Assembly (NCBI GenBank): GCA_039090855.1
Contig: CM076997.1
Location: 167,492,709 to 167,556,708, forward strand
Direction of reading: 5' to 3'
Source: Macrothele yani
Lineage: Eukaryota > Arthropoda > Arachnida > Araneae > Macrothelidae
Length of the DNA: 64,000 nucleotides
Part shown: one piece after another, positions 31,451-44,039 of the stretch
Layout of the letters: each line of letters begins with the position of its first letter
How positions within the stretch are numbered: the stretch's first letter is position 1
The notes under the pieces: generated by a model
The model's database searches: none
The model's input: only the letters and a program-made list of their open reading frames with translations
What the model was told of the DNA's origin: nothing
Made by a program: the position numbers and the translations under genes

Positions 31451-34400
31451 TTCCAGACAGAATTAATCAAGTTCTTCATTTTACGAGATAAAAACATGAA
31501 TAAAAAATACTGTAGAAAAAAATCTTAATTAGTGAAACATGTTGCATAAAGTATTCATTAAGAAGAAACTAGTAAGTCTTCCTATAGGAAAATGAATTAT
31601 AATAAGCTTCCACAAATAAAAATTTCAATGTTGAAGACGTGAAGAAAATAAATTTCTTCAGTTTACAAGAGAAAACTATAACCGAGCATAAACATGATCG
31701 AAAGAAAATCTCAATTACTTAAAACAAGACGTTGCATAGAAGTTATGAAAAAAATATTTCATAGGTCCTCCGACGAAAAAATTTAATTGTAAGAAACTAC
31801 TACAGAAGAAATACTTCTGAAACGTGAAAAAATCTCAAGTATCTCAAGTATTGATAGCTTCTCCAGAAAGGGGTATCAACCAGATTAAACGCCTATGAAT
31901 CAGATCGGAAAAAAGAGTTTAAAGAACACCGTACGTTTGAAAATTCATGAACACAAAACGTAGGTTTATTACTATGAAGAATAATACGTCATGGAAAAAT
32001 AATAAGCTCCTGTTTACAAAGAAAACAAAATTCCATGTCACAATTTACGAACGCGACGCTTCCAACATCTGACCCATAGCAAATCCATAGGGCTCCATGG
32101 TTGCGGAAACCCACCTGCGTGGTTGTAAAAATCATGTACGGGCATGTTTGCACAATTCATACACCCTTCCCTCTATATTCAGTCTACAAACGGCCAACAG
32201 AATGTCCCTCAGGCAGTCTTTCTCATTACGTGAACCACGTTACTTAATAACGTTGACCACTCCACCCAATGCCTCTGTAGCCGTATTGATAGAGCACTTG
32301 ACTAAAAACTATACGGTCTAGGTTCGGAACACAACTTTTTTTTAAATTTTACCCTCCGGATCTGATCACATTTACCAGCTAAAGGGAGATTAAGACAAAT
32401 GTCGCAAGGAGACGCAATTCCGTCACACCGCGACTACAGTTCGAATACATATTTAAACATCTAGGTTCGAAACCAGTATTTTCCAGAACGTCTCGTTTGT
32501 TGCTTTTTCAAAAATAAATACTTTCAATAATTCCAAAATTAAAATGGAGGACAAAAAAAAATCCTCTCAAAATTAAAAGTTGGGTCGTCATCATCGACGA
32601 ATACCACGTGGGAGGTCACGTCACGCAGAAAAAAGAGGACCACGCCGACCTCTGACATCGCTTCCAAATAATGACGATTTCTTCTTACCACGTGACTCAA
32701 AGTGTTGCCACCGCAGAAAAGCTAAAAGTGCACCATAAACGTGAGCATACTACTTCACGAAATTGGAAATAAAATATCGCTCAGCCTGTTAGCTGATGAT
32801 TCAATGACCTTAGGAGATATTCTGCGCAGTCGAGGTGATACCGTAGTGAACAAACCCTTAGCAGTGATGAAGAATTTTCTATATCGAAATCACTTGTTGA
32901 ACTGCAATTGATTTTTGCTGTAACATAAATTAATTTTATATGGTAACAAATTTGAAAATTGGCTTCTTGACGACTTTTTTGCGTTTTGCAGAGAGTTAGT
33001 GCCCATTTTGGCTTCAGGAAAAGAAAACACTATCCGTAGTGAACAATCTGAGCTCTGTATATCGCGATTGCAAGATCTGTTATTACCAAAAAAACTATTG
33101 GATATTTTGGAAAAAATATGACTGTCGTAAAGGCACAAAATAATAGAGAAGGCGGCTTCGTTTTTTTTTTTTTTTTTTGCCAGAATGTGCACATCTGTTG
33201 AGGGGGCATCCGGGCAAATCGCCCGGTTCTGTGTAGATTTATACCTTTCACTTTTACAGATAAAGCGAATATTTAAATAACCGTTGAGTTTCTCTCTATT
33301 AAAGGAAAAAATAAAGTTGCGACTTAAATTAATCTCCTCAAACCTTAACGTCAAGATTACTTTCTAATTATGTATGTACAGCATACTCTCTGATACTTAC
33401 GTAAACAGTAGAATTTTCGACTTCAGTTCTGTCCCTGGAGAAAAATATTTACGCTCTGTCATCTTTCTCATCTGGGAAATTTATTTCATTTCATGCCACG
33501 AACGCTTCAAAGGACAACCATAAAAATATAAAAAACTAAGAACTTTTGAAGAAATGAAAAACCAGTACAGCATTTTAACTTTGTCTGAGAAAGTATCACC
33601 GCGATTGTTCTCAAGAACATCCCTTGAAAGGCAAATAAAAACTCTGCCTAGCAATCGCCTTTATGGAATAATATTCACTGATTTATGCCGCTCTTGTTAA
33701 GTCGTGCGTTACTACAGCCCGAGGTTAAAACCCCGATCGTAAAAACTGAGACTTCGAATAATTTCATTGGACTTTTCAATCAGCTTCCGCCTAGCGACTC
33801 CAATCACCTACGCTAAATAAGATATTCTCGAAAGAACTCAAAATAGCTTTTTTCTTCATAATAATTTCTTTCTCTTTCACCGTTCCCCACGCCCCCCAAT
33901 TCCACTACGCCTCGCTTTTCAATGAGCGGCAAAGTCGGATCTCATAAATATAAGAAAAGTCGAAGATGAAAGTTTGCGAGATATGCAAAAACAAAAACTG
34001 CCTTGGGCAAAATGAACAAATAAATGCGGGTAAGATAAAGACATTTCATCGCAGTGCATATGAATAGTTCCTGATCAGAGCAGGCAGGCAATGTACCTAG
34101 CAATGCTTTTTTTTATTATTTTCGAAACAGAGAAACAAAGAAAGAACAGCGCTCATGTCGAGACATGTGCTGCAACAGCAATGGGAAAGGGAGAGAAAGA
34201 ATTAAAATGAAAACACGCGAGGAGAAAGAATACAAGGATTTTTTTACACACTCAATATTCCTGACGTTTTCTGAAATGCATAAACCATGGAACAGGTCTC
34301 AGAATAAGCAGTTCCTTTATTTTTTATTCACTTATCTCTTTTTTCCTGCGACAAATAGGTATTTCATCAGAGCAAAGGATTTGCGAAGCAAACGAAGCGT

Positions 34401-34599
34401 CAACATTTCGTAAGAATAGATTTTTGCCATGTTTTGTGAAATGTCTGTAGAAAACGAAGAAAACCATTATTCGATTTTTTAAATCAAAAATTGAAGCAAA
34501 GATAGTTTGCAGTTTAAAACGACTTATTTTGCGTTAGTGGAGGAATGATATATTAAAACGTGGCTCTACATATAACAAATACAAAAAGGATTTTGGTGT
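31451..34599. other. Unassigned AT-rich region
   Basis: About 3.1 kb. It holds a poly-T run (33161-33178) and a weak tRNA-like stretch at 32272-32332 (GTAGCCGTATTGATAGAGCA then AGGTTCGGAAC). The open frame on the minus strand at 32890-33354 contains a poly-Lys run from that homopolymer and is not supported. Confidence 0.5.
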
Positions 34600-34924
34600 A
34601 TATCTAATTTTATTTTAAATAGTGGTTGTCTGCTCTTATTTCAGTTATTTTATTTTTCGTTACGACTAACGTCATATCTCAAGTATTGATAGCTCCTACT
34701 CATTCGAAAATACTGGTAGCAGGTTGATGGTAAATAAAAACAAACGATTTAGTGGCTGTAGGGTAAAATCTGAGGATATATTCGTGCTAAACCATACGTG
34801 CTACTTTTGGTTCATAATTATAGTCAGAGCAACATGTTATTTTGTAAGCGCTACTTATCGTGAGAACAAGTCAGAGCTCTTCTCATATTGTGTCCCATGC
34901 AAAGCAAACACCTAATAAAGAATG
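34600..34924 (+). repeat. Dispersed repeat, copy 1 (pair with 44.04-44.46 kb)
   Basis: Shares with the second copy the order GTGGTTGTCTGCTCTTATTT, a TTATTTT-rich segment, CTCCTACTCATT, GAAGCAGG or GTAGCAGG, and near the end ATCGTGAGAACAAG then CATGCAAAGCAA. Not identified as a known element. Confidence 0.55.
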
Positions 34925-35170
34925 TACACTAATGGCCAAAATTGTGGAAACCTTTTGGACAATTTGTGTTTCTGAGGTTTGAGATCTCATAATATCCGTC
35001 TTGTTTTAGAATAATACCATAAAATTATATATGATTACAAACATACTTTCATGGGGAATGCAGCGCACTTTATGAAAAAATGCATTTTAAATGAATTTAT
35101 ACGCAGAAAATCATGGTAAAGCTTATTTCATAACTTCGCACCATTTTTGTTAGTATTTAGTCGGGAAATC

Positions 35171-35227
35171 TTTTGCCGCAATTACAGCCTAATCCAATTG
35201 TTAGGCTGTACAGTAATTGCGGCAAAA
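35171..35227. repeat. Hairpin inside Tc1-E
   Basis: TTTTGCCGCAATTACAGCCT and its inverse (with a 3-bp insertion) are separated by about 10 bp. It looks like a small inverted duplication of Tc1-E sequence. Confidence 0.7.
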
Positions 35228-35292
35228 CGTTTCCGTGTAGTGAACCAAGCGTTTTAGTTCATCAGGTGTAATAATGTGAAACCAAGATTATA

Positions 35293-36398
35293 CAGGGTGC
35301 ATAGGAAAGTCCCTTTAGCCTGGAATAACTTGCGAACGGAGAGAGCTACAGTTAAGCAAGTAAGATAATGGTATAGTAAAGTGACTACGCCCGATCGAAT
35401 GCAACCAATAGCAGCACCCGTAGTAGCGAAATTCGGAAGTTAGCCATTGCAAATCGAAAACAAAAAGAGATAGAGCAACATTTCCAATTACAAAGTTGTA
35501 GAGCATCAATTAATTAGTACAAAACGACAGTTGTTTTACAAGGATAAGTTAAATTGTCGCCTGAATACCCTACAATGTCCGATATCGATGCGCGACCTTT
35601 TGTGTGAACGTTTGAAGGGAACAGGCATAGGTATGAGCAAATACACACAATTTATTGCATAAATGCGTACTTATGTCAATATAGTGTGATGACTTCAGAC
35701 AAAACAAAAGCAAAAAAGGCAAACTGGTGCACAGTGATAAAAAGTTAATTTCCAGTATGTTCGAAGATTTCGCTATTGCCCACGTTACACATTTGTATTC
35801 GTGAAAGTAATTCTGCATGCACATTCCTCAGCATGGAAGGTGTCACACTATTGCAAGCATCCGTAACACGACGGCGTGGATCCAGCAGACTTGTAGGCGC
35901 TGTTGCATACACCTGATTTTTTACGTAACCCCAGAAATCCAAGTTGGCCATTCTCACACAGCGTGCGTCGACCTAAACTTCTGATCAGTGTACATCCGGC
36001 TACTCGTTTTTATATCGTAGGTACGGTACAACGTCCCAACCTGTATTTACATACGGCTACATTTGCGAAATGTGAATATGCAGATTCGGATCGTCACGCA
36101 TCGATTTCGAACATTTTAGGATATTCAGACGACAATTTATCTTATCCGTGTGAAGCAAATGTTGTTTTGTACTCATTTCTTAATGCTCTACAACTTTGTA
36201 ATTGGACATTTTGCTCTATCTCTTTTCGGTTTTGATTTGCAATGGCTAACTTTTGCATTTGGCCACTAGGGGCGCTGCAGTTTGTTGCATTCGATTGGAC
36301 GTAGTCGCTTTACTATACCGTTATCTTACTTGCATAGATGTACCTCTCTCCGTTCGCAAGTTATTCCAGGATAAAGGGACTTTCCTATGCTCCCTGTG
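35293..36398 (-). mobile_element. Tc1/IS630-superfamily element with about 310-bp inverted repeats
   Basis: TA lies at 35291-35292 and 36399-36400. The ends CAGGGTGCATAGGAAAGTCC (left) and CACAGGGAGCATAGGAAAGT (right, inverted) open inverted repeats that can be followed for about 310 bp, to about 35600 and 36095, with moderate divergence. Segments such as GGAATAACTTGCGAACGGAG are conserved. The interior keeps only the end of a transposase. Confidence 0.87.
35745..35957 (-). pseudogene. Transposase C-terminal fragment of the long-TIR element
   Basis: About 70 residues: NLDFWGYVKNQVYAT, then LLDPRRRVTDACNSVTPSML, then NVHAELLSRIQMC and FEHTGN with a stop. A D-F-x-L-WGY-K-x-x-VY start, an R-x-R-I/V-x-x-A/C segment and a C-terminal FEH are shared by a group of IS630/Tc1-type transposases in arthropods. 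The catalytic core upstream is missing, so the element is non-autonomous. Confidence 0.75.
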
Positions 36399-37215
36399 TA
36401 TTTGCTTCTATCAGTTGTGCTCTATTCCTTCGGTCCTTCTGACTAACAGGGTTCCTTAATCAGCTCCACAGGTTTTCAATTGCATTCAGGGCAGGGCTAT
36501 TACCTGGACATTCTGGGAGTGTAATATGATTTTCCGGAAACCACGTTTTGCCCACAGGAATTATTAATATGACAAGAAGGTGAATCCTTTTGATATACTA
36601 GATATAGGCTTCATTATCCAGAAAAAGATCACTTCCTTCAGTTATAGCTCAAGTACATATGTGATGCATTTTAGCAATTTAAATAAATTCTCCCTACTCC
36701 TTTTGCTGTTATACAACCCCAGATAATTACAATAACTCGATGCTTCATGGCAGCTGTAATGCATTCAGACAGCAAATCTTCCCAATTTCATCTTTTAAAA
36801 CACTTTATTCCATCACTACTAAATCTAGATATTCTGGCCTCATCACTCCAGATGGCTCGGTCCCAGTGTTTCTCAGGCAAATAGACATGTTGTTTAACAT
36901 ACTCTAGTCTCTTCCTTCTTTGTTTGGGAAATGGAAATGGTCTTTTGCTCAGAATTTTAACAGTCTTTGAGTCTGTGTTTTACAGCCCTAGCACTCATCT
37001 TTAAACCATATTGACACAATTTCATTTTTTTACTCGGATGGTTTTCTTCTGTATTTTAACTCTTCTATCACTACATGCGGTTGTGCACCTTTTGTTGCCT
37101 TTACCAGATCGGTTTTGAATTGACTGTGGTGACTTGGTATCACTAATGTTAAGTAGTAAACTTTCATATCATATTTTTGTGGTCTTTCTTTACGGCTTAA
37201 GCAGAGTTAAGATCG

Positions 37216-38238
37216 CACAGGAATTGTTCTCTGGAAAGTAAAAAATCAAATTAAAAGCTATTATCATTTGGGTTGGAAACGACACGACTATCTCACATGT
37301 GGGACCCCTTCACTCTTGATTTGCAAATGATTTTAGATACTTTGTTTACTCAGTTGTACCCGTTTCTGCAAGTTATTTAGAAGTACGGAGCACACAGGCT
37401 GTATTGAGACTCATATGGGTCTACAAAGAGCGCCTTGAGGCCATAACTTCCATACCGCAGAGTCCATCAACGGGACATCAACAATGTTTTGTTAAACTAC
37501 AGGGAAGAGAACTTTCTGCACACGCTGAACAACCACGGCACGGAAGCTTCTGAAAAATCCCATCTATGAGCTGCCAGCAAACCCACGTAGTATAGCTCCA
37601 ATATTGAGTCGGAACGCATCTGACAGACTTTACTGTAGAGACAAAAATTATAATTCTTATACATCTTACAGAAACACGGGTCAAAGTAATTAGAGACTGA
37701 GAAGCACAGCAAACTATCAAATTTTGTAATGTTCAGGGAGGCAGAGAGAGAGAGAGAGATAGAGAGAGAGAGAGAATTAACAATCGTATTTCACGATAGT
37801 TGCGGGGTGAGTGACGATTCCCCCTCGCCTCTTTCCAAATCTTCTACTTCATATGAAACAACATTAGTAATTAGTGTTAAAACACCATATGATTCAGATC
37901 TACTTCTCACACTGAAAAACTTGGTTGTTTCTGACAATTTTTATAGTGGGTCTGGTATTTCATCTGCCAGACAAAATGTCTTCAGAGAATCTTGTTTCTC
38001 ATGTTATTAGTGAAAATACTGGAAGTAATTTATGCAGCGCTACAAATGACACTATATCAGTATCCACAGCAATAAAGTTATCAATGAAGATTGAAAAGTT
38101 TGAATTACAGCTTACTTTTTTACTAATTGGCAATTTATCATTTAAATTTTTACTGGGTGTAAACTTCGTGAAAACACTCTATATTACATTTAATTTTGAA
38201 GAATACATAATATCTACTATGCCAGAGCTAGCCGGCTA
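37216..38238. other. Unassigned region with a (GA)n tract
   Basis: About 1 kb. A GA microsatellite spans 37743-37775. Overlapping short open frames have no recognised domain. Confidence 0.5.
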
Positions 38239-38240
38239 TA

Positions 38241-39452
38241 CACCGATGATCAATTACATTATGACTACTCCAGCCTAGAGAAATGAGCGCGCCTGGAGTC
38301 TGAGTGCTACCGCGGCTGAAGTTCACAGAGCAGTATATATACAACCCGAGGACTGGATTTCCGTTAATAGAATGTTCGGAGACAGAATGAGAAAAGCTGC
38401 CAACGTATGGGTGTTTGATGAAGTGCAAATTGTGATGGCACGACGCCTCGGAATTACGATCTCAGAGTGGGTTGTTCACGCGTCGCTACAGTGGGTACGT
38501 ATCAAAAGTGGTGCACAGATTGGAAAACGACGGACCGTCTTCCAGTCGTGTATCGTCCACAGCTCATTGATGCCAGAGGGGAGGCAGAAACTGTCGCGCA
38601 TTGTTGACTGCGACCGCAGGGCCACAGTGCAACAAATCACCCGTAGCTACAACAGTGGGGATCAAGGTAATATATCTCAGCACACAGTTCATCGCAGCCC
38701 TCTGCGCATGGGATTGCATAGCCGAAGACCCAGTCAGGTCCCCATTCTCAATGCACGTCATCACCAACAACGCATGAAATGGGCCCCAGATCATCGAGAT
38801 TGAACCGTGGATGATTGGAAGAAAGTGGCTTGGTCTGACGAATCAAGTTTTCGGGTGCATCACGTAGACGGCAGAGCGCCGATACGCCGATTACCAATCG
38901 AGGCTATGGCACCTGGATGCACTGTTAGACGGGAAAAGGCCAGCGGCAGCGGCAGCGGTGTTATGCTGTCGCCGATGTTTTCTTGGGACAATTAAGGCCC
39001 GATTATTCCAATAGCACAATACCTGACAGCTGTTAGGTATTTGAACATTGTTGCGGAGCAAGTTCACCCTTTAGTGGCAACTGTGTTCCCTGCTGGTGAT
39101 GGTCATTACCAAAACTATAATGCGCCATGCCACACTACCAGAATCGTCAAGGAGTGGTTCAAGCAGCATGCTGATACTTTCTGTTTATGCCGTGGTCTCC
39201 AAATTCACCTGACATGAACCCAATCGAACATTTGTGGTTCGAATTGGAAGAGCTGGTTGGCGCTAAATCACCAAGACCCCAACATTTACGGGAACTGGAG
39301 GACCTGCTGTTGACATTATGGTAACAGATACTCCAGGATAACTATCGCCACCTCACTGAATCGATACCTTGCCGAGTGGCTGCTGTTTTGCGGACTAAAG
39401 GGGGTCTTACAGCTTATTAGGTAGGTGGTCGTAATGCAATGTCTCATCGGTG
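38241..39452 (+). mobile_element. Tc1-like element, family Tc1-A copy 2, complete ends, 1212 bp
   Basis: TA lies at 38239-38240 and 39453-39454. The inverted ends are CACCGATGATCAATTACATT and CACCGATGAGACATTGCATT. It aligns along its length with copy 1 at 6.88 kb and defines the right terminus missing there. Confidence 0.9.
38384..39430 (+). pseudogene. Tc1-A transposase copy 2, degraded
   Basis: The N-terminal part (VQIVMARRLGITISEWVVHA) is frameshifted. The first catalytic motif is intact: KKVAWSDESSFRVHHVDGRA. The second reads YQNYNAPCHTTRIV, where Tyr replaces the catalytic Asp. The third region SPDMNPIEHLWFELEEL is retained. A stop follows FSWDN near 38993. Copies 1 and 2 have lost different catalytic residues, so they decayed independently. 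Confidence 0.85.
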
Positions 39453-39744
39453 TATGACTTCAGACACAACATGTACCATTCACTATTAATAACAACAGAA
39501 TGTCGACTTACGAAAAAGGCAATCTTTTGTGTTTACTGAAAAAGTAGGGAAATTCTCTTCAAGGAACCAGGTTTTAAACAAGTTGTGTTCTTTGCAATTG
39601 AAACAGAAGATAGAGCTGCTTTAATGTTGAAATCCTTTCCGTGTGATCCCACACTAAGGATGGGGGAGGGCAGACATTTGTAATTGGATACCGAATGTTA
39701 TGCAAAGTGATTAAACGTTGAATAGTTGAATATTAGCTGGCTAG

Positions 39745-41800
39745 TCGTTAACGACATACTTCAGAGCCTGTCATCATTAAAATGGCTATCCATCATTGAT
39801 TTAGCATCAGGTTACTGGAAGGTAGATATACTCCAGATTCAATTGAAATGACGGATTTCGTTACCTTTTTGGGGGCACATTCTGTTTTGCGAATGCCCTT
39901 TTACTTTGTTGTGGCACCAACAACATTCCAGTGGTAAATGGACGTTGTGTTACGCTTAGTTTTGGGACCAAGCGTCCATGTCTATTTGAACTATATGCTT
40001 GTCACCTCAGAGTCGTTTTACGAACCTGGTAAATCAAGCTTTTGAACAGTTATACAGTGCTGGGCTTACGTATGATAAAAAGCGTTGAAACTTATCTTTA
40101 GCGGTGTGTAACTTCTGTACTTGTATCTGATAATCATACCGCAAAGATTAATTACGAAAGAAACGAAAAATAACTTTCACGTTTTCTAGGCTTGACCGGC
40201 TAGTAACAATAGTGCGTCAATAATTCTGCAATACTATGGGAGACATAATATCGCCAAGAAGAAAACTCAAGACGTTTATTTCGACTACAGGGGAAGACGC
40301 GTGTGAAAAGTTAAAAGAAGTTGCTAGTTTCACCTCCCGTATTAGCGTTCCGTGATCATAAGAAGCAATTCCAAATCTACACAGTTTTTTCAGGTGTTTG
40401 CCTTACTGACGTACTTTCCCAAGATAAGCAACTTTTTACAGGGCTGGACGTCATTTCCAAAAGTAGGTTTCTTCTATTCTCTTGGCGTTACAGAAACTTT
40501 GTCATGCTCAAATCAATTAAAAGTTGAAGTGATAACTGATCGTGTAGTCTTTCACATTTTAATACTACAAAGAAGTTATCAACTAGGCTTTCAAAGTGGG
40601 CATAGCTGCGGGGGCGACACATTAATGCTTTGTGCTAAATGGAAAGTTCAATCATTTACCAGATTATCTGTCCGGATGACCATGCAAAGTAAAGGACTTC
40701 AATAATACGAATTCGTTCTTAAAGGCTGAAATAACATGAATGCAGCATATTATTGATGCATTGCCAAAATCCCTGAATCTGGGGCTATTTACAGTCACTT
40801 CTTGAGACAGTCCAAGAACTTTTCAATTATTGACGGATAATTGTATTTCACTAAAGATTAACTCTCACAGAAAATTCAGACCAGCCATACCGTGTTAGTT
40901 AGGAGTGACGTTATTTAATGAAATTGACGATAAGCCTATTTAACGCCATTTAGGGTTACGTATACCAAAGTTTCAAATTTAAGCAAAATGACGTTAATTA
41001 TTATCCTGGACTTTATGACAGAGTTTTGAAAACGTCCGATCTTGTGATGTCCGTTAAACATATTATTATGTTAATCAAATCCAGGACAGTTGTTTAATCA
41101 CTAATGGTAATGGATTAATCACTAGTACTAATGGAAATTCAAGCAGGTCGATTAATCACTAGTACTATTTATTGATTTTCTGGGTACATATCTATTGTTC
41201 TCAAGTAAAAGTCGAAACAGATAGATTTGGGTAATACTATAAATGCTGAAAATGAGTTGGGTGGTTTCCGCTCAAGAAAGTTACTGCTGAAGTAATTTGT
41301 AACATTCTTTTCAATAATAACTTTAGTAACTATGGTGTACCATCAAATGTAGTCTCCGATAACGGATTACATCTTGTCAGCAACCCCTTTGAGCGGATAT
41401 TAGAGAGGCTGTCTATTAGACACAGATTTAAAACCCCACATCATGATCAGGCCATTATGAGGGAGCCTGTAAATTACTCTGTTGTTAAAATGATTGCATA
41501 CTATTTTTACATTATCAAAAATTTTGGGATGGCCATTTTAACCTCTTATGCTAGGCATTGCGCTCATCATTTCATGAGAGTACTAGCTTTGTTCTTGCAG
41601 AATTAATTTTAGGACGAAAGATTTGCACGCGTTTTGCAGATTTTAGGCGTAAGTTTGATGAACAGCTTAAAATACTAACACCCGCAAATGTTAAAAGTTA
41701 ATACGTATCGCACAGGAGGCGGATATGAAAGCTCCAACAGAACAAAGGAAATACTACTGTATAACCCCAAACATAGGTAGACATAAGCAAAAGGTGAAAA
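39745..41800 (+). pseudogene. Ty3/gypsy-type retrotransposon pol relic
   Basis: A decayed pol in the expected order. The reverse transcriptase opens with VNDILQSLSSLKWLSIIDLA then SGYWKVDI (39760-39840) and proceeds to a broken primer-grip and AGL segment near 40070. RNase H reads LVSPPVLAFRDHKKQFQIY then LTDVLSQDK (40321-40430). The integrase part reads YGVPSNVVSDNGLHLVSNPF then IRHRFKTPHHDQA (41330-41450). Stops and frameshifts are frequent. No LTRs, gag or protease were recognised, so the boundaries are approximate. Confidence 0.75.
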
Positions 41801-41968
41801 TTTCGTACTACACGCTGCGAATTTTCAATCAGCTATAGCCTGCACGTTAATCCAACAAGTTAGTAAAATCATGCAATGCATTGATTATGATACGCTTTTC
41901 AACATACTAGAAATCATTACTCAAGTTATGAGGATAATGGCTGTAGAACAAATCTCGCTGCTATGACT

Positions 41969-42390
41969 GACCTTTGACCCCATTTCGATGATATTCAACA
42001 GAACCGGTAAAGTATACTTCAGGAACAACATGATAAAGTTTTGTCTCAATCGAAGCATTTTTACGTAAGTTATAAGGCAGAAGGGAGATGGAATGGATTC
42101 CACTCCAATGTCCTGACCTTTGACTTAATTTCGCCCATTTTTAATAGTGTTCGTCCCCAGGTGGTCCCTTATCACATACTACAATTTCAACGAAATCGAA
42201 CCATTTTTACGCAAGTTATGACGCATAAGGGTAATGGAATGGATCCCGCTCCCATGTCCTGACCGTTGACCCAACTTCGCCCAATTTCAATAGGGTTTGT
42301 CCCCATGTGGTCCCCTACCACATACTAAAATTTCATCGAAATCGAATCATTTTTACGCGAGTTAGCGTGCGGACGGACAGACGGACAAAG
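41969..42390 (+). repeat. Tandem repeat, 145-147-bp unit, about 2.9 copies
   Basis: Units start GACCTTTGACC or GACCGTTGACC at 41969, 42114 and 42261. Each contains ATTTCGCCCA or ATTTCGATGA, a CCCCAGGTGGTCC or CCCCATGTGGTCC segment (not clear in unit 1), TCATCGAAATCGAA-type, TTTTTACG and GGAATGGAT. The third unit ends in GGACGGACAGACGGAC. Confidence 0.85.
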
Positions 42391-44039
42391 GTAGAGTAAA
42401 TAAAAATAATATCTTCAATGGACGAAACGCACATACAACTCAGTCGACAGTAGCGGCAGTACATGATTCTCACATAGTACCCATTGACATAGTACCAAAT
42501 GCCGCAAGCACTTCGAGTTAAACATTAGTAGAGCTGCAAAAGTAATACATCTGTCCTCGCCAGTTCCAAGTACGTATACCGTTGCAGAAGAAAATGAATA
42601 TATTTCTTAAAGACATGGCACATATTCACCTGCAAGCGGTGATTCAAGAAAAGTAAATATTTTGGGGTCTGTAAACGGAAGGCAGCTCAGATCATCACAA
42701 CCAAGTGGTGTTTTGACAACTATAAGTGCAGTTTCTTCGCAGTCTGTCTGGATCGTGCCACTTTTCCATACAATAACAAAGTGAATTTAGTGAGCAGCAA
42801 GCTCCAACAAGTAAACGTGTGGTGCAAAATAATGAGTAGGCGAACCTTCATATTATCGTACTTTTAGTGAAAAAAGTGCTCGTCAGCCATCTCAAACGAA
42901 TCCTCCGTCGAATATCTTCTCATTGTCGACAAATGAGAGCGCTGTGCAATTTCCAAAGAATGGATCTACAAAAGAAACAGCCTGAGGCGATTCATCCCCA
43001 TAAGTTCCGTCCATGGAGATTGCGATCCGTCAAGACCGTATCTCTCCCTTCATCAGCACATAGGTCACTAATGTATTCCCGAACAAATTCAAGTGTCCGT
43101 CTTTTTATGAAGATACCACGAGGAATGTAACCGTGGACACCACTTGCAACACTTTCGGTTTCTTTTTTCACACCGAGACAAGGGGAGTATTCATTGTAAG
43201 AGGCTCCTTTTTTTAAATACCTTTATCTCTGTCCAGAAAGCAAGGACAATCGTCAGTGGCAGTGGTTTCTTATTCTCAAGCGCCTTCCTGCCTAAGACAA
43301 TGAAAGTTAGCAGTGACCAAGTTACTGCTAACAATGGCGCATTCGTCAAATATTTCCAGGCAGTGGGTCCATTTCGCCGAATCTTCAACAAGTTAGCTTT
43401 CTTGTCATTCCAGTTACTTCTAGCAAATACAAGAGAAGAGGTTCGCCGATGGGACAGTCTCCAGGAGGATCACAGGAAAAATTACGACATGATATTCTTT
43501 TAATACTCGTCTACATTTTTTCTCTGCATTTATCTACTGTTTTTGGCTACACAATAATAGCAAGCCAACACTTTGTTAGATTTTTTTTTGTTATTTTCTG
43601 GTATCATAAAAAAGGATTTTTCTTCTATTCTTTCGCATTTTTTGAAAATATGTTCAGAAACCAAAAAGTGTTATTGCAAAAAGTGGTTTAAGATTTTTCA
43701 AAATAATTTTTTATGAACTCTTTGATTATTTACATTCTGTCTATAGATTTATCAGGGGTTTTCCGTCTGCTGTTGCTAAATTGGAAAGCAAATGCTTGGA
43801 TATTGACTGAAGACGGCACAGGACGCACTTTGTCTAGTCACTTCATGAATGTATTTGCATTGGCTATGTGCTGTAAAAGTAGTAAGTTCCTTACCTAAGG
43901 TTCATTCATTCATGTTTAGGAGACAAAATATATATTGTTAAAATGAAGGGGGTGAAGAGGATGAAATATTGCGAAGCTGGCTGCTAGTGTCAAGATGTAG
44001 AGAGGGTTCTTCAAAAACATTAGCTGTATGATATTGCGT
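42391..44039. other. Unassigned region, possible decayed reading frame
   Basis: No called gene. Between about 42.6 and 43.2 kb the plus strand reads protein-like in pieces (SGDSRKVNILGSVNGRQL, then QTNPPSNIFSLSTNESAVQF) interrupted by stops. Whether this is a pseudogene is unclear. Confidence 0.4.

Larger units (their letters stand above)
34927..37215 (-). mobile_element. Tc1-like element, family Tc1-E, split by a younger insertion
   Basis: The left end begins CACTAATGGCCAAAATTG after TA (34925-34926). Coding blocks on the minus strand are AIWSDEARISRFSSDGIK (first Asp kept, near 36840), PGNSPALNAIENLW (near 36500, third region) and an N-terminal KERPQKYDMK type basic stretch near 37190. The right terminus is lost. 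A separate element (35293-36398) lies between the third catalytic region and the left end. Confidence 0.75.

Noticed and set aside
32890..33354. 154-codon minus-strand open frame
   Set aside because: Contains a Lys run from a poly-T tract and matches no family.
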